This document shows, one piece after another, positions 58,454 to 64,000 of a DNA stretch of 64,000 bases (position 1 is the stretch's first letter; every line of letters starts with the position of its first letter). The position numbers and the translations under genes are program-made. The notes beneath the pieces were generated by a model. The model did not search any database, was not told where the DNA came from, and saw nothing but the letters and a program-made list of their open reading frames with translations. The stretch is from Sphaerolaimus hirsutus (lineage: Eukaryota > Nematoda > Chromadorea > Monhysterida > Sphaerolaimidae), in the NCBI GenBank assembly GCA_964036195.1, contig OZ038458.1:13033832-13097831 (forward strand), given 5' to 3'.

Positions 58454-58992
58454 GTCATGGGATGGCATTATAAGTGGTGATTTCTGTCAAAAAAAATCCG
58501 TTTTATGTCAGCTTATTATGTATATCCCCTTTTGTCAAACGTTCGTGATTTCAAGTGAAGTTGGGCATGGAAAAGTGCTTAAATAGGGTTATAAGAGCAG
58601 GCTAACACATTGGCAGTGGTGTTTCACACTGTACAAGTATGTGGGGGCACATTGGTTGTATATTATATACTAGCATATCATGGCTTATTATGACACAATA
58701 GCACAAACACTAAGCTTTTACACTAAAAATGCCTCAAAACTAATGAAAATAACCACAAATGGTGAAGTGCAGGTGAAATTGCGCGCTTGCGCGCGAAAAA
58801 AATTGCAAAATACCTAGTGCTTAGTAAAAAAATTTTTTGCCAAGGTTTAAAAAAAACGGTTTCGATAGTCAGGTTTTAAAAAAACCCGGCTATCTCTAGT
58901 AGAAAGTATTGCTCGACTTTTAGTTTTGTTATTGTATGGTATTGAATTTCCCAGTGACTAGTATCTTTTCAAAGTTGTTCTATGTGACGCAG

Positions 58993-60108
58993 AATAATCA
59001 AGGACCCGCGGTTCGAACGGCTCACCTGCACGCACAAGGGCATCTACGCCGACGACTGCATTGTGCAAAGAGCTACGCAGGTGCCGCATGTGCTTAATAA
59101 CCGTATTTACTCGAATAAGTTTCCCCGTATTAAATAATTCGTCCTTGAATAATTCTCCCCTGTTAGACGAGTGAGGAAAAAATAATCCCCCCTCGAATAA
59201 ATCTCGCCTTTAATTAAATTATTGATTTTTTTGTTTCCTTTGTGAACAAAGATGTGATATTGTGCTGTTTATAATGCATATTTCATCAAATGAGTTGATA
59301 GAAACATGCTTGAGAATTTTAGCGAAAAATTTATTCCCGCCTTGAATAATCCCCTCTCGTGCAGTCCCCCTCAACAGAGTCTGACGAAAAAAATTTCCCG
59401 GGGAATTATTAGAGTAAATACAGTATATCGTTCTGGATTTTCAAACGTAAAATTGTCTACTCGCAGCACAAGTGCTACATCGTGGCGACGTGCGACAAGG
59501 ATCTCAGAAGACGCTTGCGCAAAATTCCTGGCGTACCAATCATGTTCGTCCGCGCGCACAGGTTTGATCACACATCCGCTTTGAGTTTGCAGGGTTGGCG
59601 CTGCTCGAGATTTGAGTGCTTTCTGGCTTCTGGCTACCATTTTATTTATGATGCAATCTATGTACAGTTTTGGCTGCATAATAATTGATAATCTGATCGA
59701 TAATTGATAATCTCAATTGATTGGCTACCGTTGATAATCTAACTCGCTATGAAAAGTCGCTTTTAAAACCTTTTGAAGGTCTTCTTGTAGCGCTTAAATA
59801 ATGTTAGTGCCAATAAAGGCGTGTATACTCGGCGGACATCACACTCAGTATGAAAACCTACCATAACCCATCTGAATAAAGAACCAAAAATTATTCAGTT
59901 TTTTCAGCATAAAATTTTGTTTTTACTATGGAATAATTACCTAGTTATGAACTTTATCACAATATTTTATTCATTAAATTATGGTAGGTTTTCATATTAG
60001 GTGTGCTGTCCGCCGAGTATACCTAAATTTCTTTTCGACGTTTGGTGTTCGCTGTGCAGGTACACAATCGTACGGATGCCTGACGCTTACGGGGCTCCAA
60101 AGTTCTAG
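58993..60108 (+). pseudogene. FCF1: Duplicated FCF1 exons 6-8 (partial gene or alternative 3' exons)
   Basis: It consists of 58993-59080, 59467-59561 and 60060-60108, with every splice site and reading phase kept. The first two pieces (183 bp) are identical to FCF1 exons 6 and 7. The third differs: [13 protein letters not shown] instead of [13 protein letters not shown]. Exons 1-5, including the catalytic DTN part of the PIN domain, are absent from this copy, and no start codon context is seen. It is either an unprocessed partial duplicate or a set of alternative terminal exons spliced from FCF1 exon 5 over a 14-kb intron. The exonic identity argues against simple decay. Confidence 0.8.
59822..60022. 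mobile_element. MITE with TATACTCGGCGGACA ends, best copy
   Basis: The left end is TATACTCGGCGGACATCAC and the right end is GTCCGCCGAGTATA. Inner inverted blocks are AACCTACCATAACCCATCTG and TTATGGTAGGTTTTC. TA flanks suggest Tc1/mariner-type insertion. It is absent from the matching intron of FCF1 (45512-45802), so it arrived after the duplication or was lost from the other copy. Confidence 0.85.
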
Positions 60109-60450
60109 CGGGTTGCAGCAAAGCGTTGATCCATGCAAGTGTTTTGTGTGCTCGTTGTTTACATGGCAATTTGTCTCGATCGCGTTAAATGTTATGATGT
60201 GTAAATGTGTTGAAAAGCATATCCAGCAAGAATGATAATTTCATCTCATTTATTTTTGGCCTTGTTGATTATGCAAGTAAAAGCTGTTGCGAACTTTCGT
60301 GAGACGTAAGTTAAACTGAAATTAAAGGCATGAAAAATTACGCGATAGTTATAAGATACAGAAATTTAAGTAAATACCGTGAGTATACCAGGGAGCTCCT
60401 AGTTAGATCGCAAGGTGTCATACACGTTATTTTCCATTCAATCTTTTCTA

Positions 60451-61479
60451 GTAAGGTCCTTGAGACTACTCATTTTTAGACAGTTTTTAATTTAAAATAT
60501 GTTTTAAAAGCGTGCCTAGCAAGCTGACACAAGCTGTCTACACAACAATGGCAGATATTAGCTAAAGCAAACCAACTACACGAATAACAAGTGATCGATT
60601 TACGAATACAATCGAATAAGGATACACACCATCTCGGGTGTCTTTAAAAACGGAATGTGATGACAGTTCGCAAAAAGCAGTTTACATTTAAGAAATATAA
60701 TATTTCCATATGCCAGTTGATACAGTGTGTTGTAGTTGATTGAACTTCCTAAAAATACTGATCGAAGTTCAAGCAGCTACTTAAGGCACATACCGTATTA
60801 CCTCGAATTATCCCCCTTGAATTACCCCCCCCCCCTCGAATTAACCCTCCCTCAAAATGGGCTGGGGAAATAATAAACCCCCATGAGGGTATTTCGAGGT
60901 AATACGGTTAATCGGTGCCCTAAGCTTTAAAAAAAATTAACCCATGTTAAGCGACGATTATCGTTTTCAATAACAGGACATCAGTTAAAAACATTTCACA
61001 GTACATTGCATTAGCACCAGAACTTAACGTTTTGATGGTGGGGGGTATACACGTTCTCCGTGGGTTTACTGTGTTTTGTGCTTATTGTTCATGCAAGTGG
61101 TGTATTTAAGTGACTGTGCTCCACGAATGTTCATTGTTCAACAATTTACAATCTCCGCTGTATAAAAAAAATGAAAAGGGAAGTGAAGGCTAGAAATCAT
61201 AAGGCAGTTCACCAATATTGACGCGGTACACTGAGCTTCTGAATTTTTGCGCGCATTCTTGTTAATCATTATTTTCACAGCAAACGAATTAAATGAATTC
61301 AGGCACTCAATGTAAAACGCACGCGACCATTGCAAACTGAATGGCGGGAAAAATTTTTTAAAAAAAGATCATGCATGCAATCAAATCAGGAGGGCAATCC
61401 TAGCAGGGGAACAGTAGGGGTAGGGCGAGTGTACGGACACAGAGCCGGGTGAGCGGCGTGTGAGGCTGGGCTGCCCGCT
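60451..61479. other. Intergenic; one small foldback
   Basis: A short TACCGTATTACCTCGAATTA foldback lies at 60791-60909 with C-tracts and the inverse end CGAGGTAATACGGT. The rest, up to the stop codon of the 201-aa gene, shows no gene. Confidence 0.45.
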
Positions 61480-63249
61480 TCACATGCGGCCGGCTGTATA
61501 GTATTGAGGCCAGTAGGCATATGGGTTGTAGGGCACTGCCGCTTGTTTGCTAGTGGAAACTTCGATCTCACCGTTGGCCGGCGCCTGGTGCTTTCTCCGC
61601 TTCTTGTCCTGCGTGCGCAAGTACGGTGTTAGGCTTGATTTGTTTTCAATTAGAAACTCATGGGGCCAGTGCACAGATCGGATGTCATTGTATCCAAAAT
61701 ATATAGGTACGCTGCCCGATTCAATGTGATCCTGTTCCACATGGAATCTAGCGGCTGATATTTCCTATACAATAAATGGCTCTATCCTAGAACAAAGACG
61801 TCCTGTTAATCGACCCCGTCCGGGTGCTATTGATAAAAAAATTCGAGCCAACAACACTGGCTTCCAGGTGCCAATCTCAGACCCTGTAAAATGCCATGCA
61901 AAGTGTCCAAAGTCATGTAAAATGGCAAACGTACGTTTTACACGACGCAAACGCATTTTACATGACTTTTGACACTTCAAGACGTTTGACATTTTACAGG
62001 GCATTTTAAGGGTCTGGGACTGCTCCCTGCATTTCTGGCGCTAGGGCTGATCATGCGCAAAACAGCTCTCAACCAAAATTTAAAAACTGGCAGCCTAGTG
62101 TGTCCACTAGACAGTGCTGTCTAATGTTGCCAATGGAAAAATTTTGAGCACTGACCTTCTTTTGCATGACGCACGATGCGCAGCTGGTGATGCACAGGGG
62201 CAGCATCATGATGAGTATGACCACGGCGGCGGCCATTATCACGAAGATAAACACAATGGTCCATACTCTGAATGAGTAGCGGCATGTGTATGAGCAATCG
62301 CCCAAACCTTCGATACTGTCTGTAAGCGGGGGCAGTACATTTCCATTGGCTGAGTGATGTCAGAAATGTCAATATTTATCATGCGACATGGTATTTATAA
62401 TAGTATCAACCAGGGGGCAGTCCCGAGCACCGTAAGGTATAAAGTCAAGCGTCGAAAGGCATGTAAAATGTCAATCAAAACAAAAATACGTTATTACTGA
62501 ACTTTTAACATTTTGTAAAATTGCCAATTGCCAAATTGGTATGATATTTTACATGATATTTGTCATTTGATTTGACACTTTACAGGGCTTAGGACTGGCG
62601 CCAGGCGGCAATCCCAAGCCCTGTAAAGTGTCAGATGTAAAGTCAAATGCAAAGTAAACTGTCAATTGTCATGCAAAGTTCAGTAATAAATTTTTTTCTT
62701 TTTTGTTTTGATTGACACTTTACTTTGCATTTTACCTTACATTTGACACTTTACTTTACACTTTACAGGGCTTGGGACTGCACCAGATCGGATAATAACT
62801 TGACAATTATGTAGGATATACTTGAATAAAAAACAGCCTTTATCTGAAAAGCTTCTTTGTGGTGCTTTCACTCGGACTGAATTCTTTTATAATGAATTAA
62901 TGTTTCTGCAGTTCTTAAATAAAATCCAAAACGAAACATCCAATAATTATTACGTGGGTTATGAAGTTATGAATTATCAGAATTATGAAGTTCACCTGAG
63001 CAGGCGCCGTAAGAGAACAAGGTGCGGTGCACTGCTTCACAGGTATTCTCGCATTGGCTGCCCTCGCCATCAGCCTCGAAAAAGCTGCGCGTATTTATAA
63101 TCAGGTTCCATTAATTGAGCACCACCAGCAAAGTGTAGTAGTGGTTGACAAGTCCAATCCACTAAAGTGAATAAAACTGACAAAGCGGGGCAATCTGCCG
63201 CCATGGCGGCGCCGGCCAGCGCCAAAACGATTGTCAAAGTCCTCAGCAT
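61480..63249 (-). CDS. Uncharacterised single-pass membrane protein, 4 exons, 201 aa
   Basis: Exons in transcription order: 63182-63249, 62996-63084, 62156-62319, 61480-61764, with splice phases closing at 202 codons. The protein starts with a clear signal peptide (MLRTLTIVLALAGAAMA). A short extracellular part follows with about six Cys (CENTC and CSYTC pairs), then one strong membrane span at about residues 72-94 (WTIVFIFVIMAAAVVILIMM), a Cys-rich juxtamembrane stretch (CITSCASC) and a cytoplasmic tail of about 95 residues. The tail has a basic patch (KKRRKH) and a Pro/Tyr-rich end (PYNPYAYWPQYY). The layout recalls small PY-tail type I proteins such as shisa, CYYR1 or WBP1/VOPP1, but the Cys pattern does not let me assign any of them. 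A TTTACA/TGTCA foldback sits in intron 3 (61875-62030) and another in intron 2 (62410-62790). Confidence 0.8.
62410..62790. mobile_element. Paired TTTACA/TGTCA foldbacks
   Basis: Two inverted-arm units sit side by side. They share CAGTCCC-like outer tips and CCCTGTAAAGTGTCA / TGACACTTTACAGGG motifs, plus an inner block ATGTCAATCAAAACAAAAA. It is the same family as 9578-9775. Confidence 0.65.
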
Positions 63250-64000
63250 ATTGGCGTTAAAGAATGGCGAAAGTCGAACACGGTAGAAATACTTGTGATA
63301 TTTCGAATAAAATCTGCGAGGAAATTCGTTGATGATTGCAAATTTTATAATTGGATCTAACACGATTGCAAGATCTACGCATTCCGATTGAATTATACTT
63401 TTTGTGTCAAAATAAAGATCGAGTAAATGCGGCGCGCATATCGTGAAGACAGTGTTGCAGTGCTGTTGCCAGCGAATTTGGGAAGGGGAATTAACGACAG
63501 CACATTCCAATTTCACAGTCGACTGGCGGATATTTTTGTACTGGCGACACAACACAAAAATCGCGCGTTCCGCGATCAGGCGGCGACACTGACCATGTCA
63601 TTCCGGCGAGCTATCAAGCCGTGACTGTTAAAACGATGCTGGCTAAAACAGTAACAACTTTATGACCGACGGTGGAACGGATGCGGGCCTACAAATAAAG
63701 GTATACGTATATATCATACCGAAGTGCCTAACCCTGCTGCACCCTACTTCCACATTTGCACACAAATTTTTACTATTACAACGCCAGCTACGGTTCGGCA
63801 ATGATCCCACCGCAAAAACAACGCGCCAACATCGGTGTGCCGTCGTAAAAACGTGAAGTATGCACAGCAAACTGCAAAGTTCGCGTGTAAAATATCTTGC
63901 AGGGAGCGATAGTTTTGCCGTTGACGCATGGATTACAGTTTAGGCGACGAGCACACCGCGCCCATGCATTTATCAAAATTGGATGGAGCGGGTTGGGTTC
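63250..64000. promoter_or_regulatory. Upstream region of the 201-aa membrane protein gene
   Basis: This should hold the promoter and 5' leader of the minus-strand gene that starts at 63249. Short open frames on both strands show no family resemblance. No core-promoter motif could be placed. Confidence 0.3.

Larger units (their letters stand above)
58915..60450 (+). repeat. Segmental duplication, copy 2 (FCF1 exons 6-8)
   Basis: This is the second copy of 44905-46190 in direct orientation. The left edge lies just after the end of a TAGGGATGGCC-type element. The right edge lies near TCAATCTTTTCTAG. It is longer than copy 1 mainly because of a MITE at 59822-60022. Confidence 0.9.

Overview
The window is eukaryotic nuclear DNA from an animal, most likely an invertebrate with a repeat-rich genome. 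Conserved genes are cut into many short exons with GT-AG introns, and the introns and intergenic DNA are packed with short non-autonomous transposons. The phylum cannot be fixed from the sequence. I lean weakly towards an arthropod or another protostome.

I rebuilt six spliced genes by hand. In five (FUT, CPSF1, UBE2W, CC2D1, FCF1) the family is clear; the sixth is a membrane protein I cannot name. In each model splice phase closes exactly over the whole reading frame. From left to right: a GT10 alpha-fucosyltransferase (minus, 3176-7894, 7 exons, 399 aa); a possible small membrane-protein gene of unknown family (minus, 8535-9227); CPSF1/CPSF160, the large subunit of the mRNA 3'-end cleavage and polyadenylation factor (minus, 9293-22944, 25 exons, 1514 aa); UBE2W, the N-terminal ubiquitin-conjugating enzyme (minus, 25737-26625, 5 exons, 153 aa); CC2D1/lethal giant discs, an ESCRT-III regulator with four DM14 repeats and a C2 domain (plus, 27631-40936, 13 exons, 858 aa); FCF1/UTP24, the PIN-domain nuclease of the small-subunit processome (plus, 43588-45851, 8 exons, 200 aa); and an unrecognised single-pass membrane protein (minus, 61480-63249, 4 exons, 201 aa). 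UBE2W and CC2D1 are divergent neighbours about 1 kb apart. The genes are unrelated housekeeping functions, not an operon or a pathway cluster.

Two things stand out. First, the last three exons of FCF1 are present twice, 14 kb apart in the same orientation. Two of the duplicated exons (183 bp) are identical base for base, while the introns between them have clearly diverged. Second, most non-coding DNA consists of foldback mini-transposons. About fourteen have ends of the CAGGG or TAGGG type and flanking 8-bp target-site duplications that can be read directly, which is the mark of hAT-type elements. In each family the arms are built from a different short tandem motif (CGGGATC, GGTACGGTAAA, GGTTCCGGTT, ATATCGATATTCG, TTTACG, GGTGCCGGTGC and others), as if arms expand by local tandem duplication behind a conserved tip. 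They insert into one another up to three deep. A second group has TACCGTATTT tips and long G-tracts.

The interval 46.2-58.9 kb contains no gene I can support and is almost entirely nested repeats. The first 3.1 kb is a CpG-dense GC-rich block followed by repeats. No autonomous transposase, rRNA gene, CRISPR array or bacterial feature was seen.
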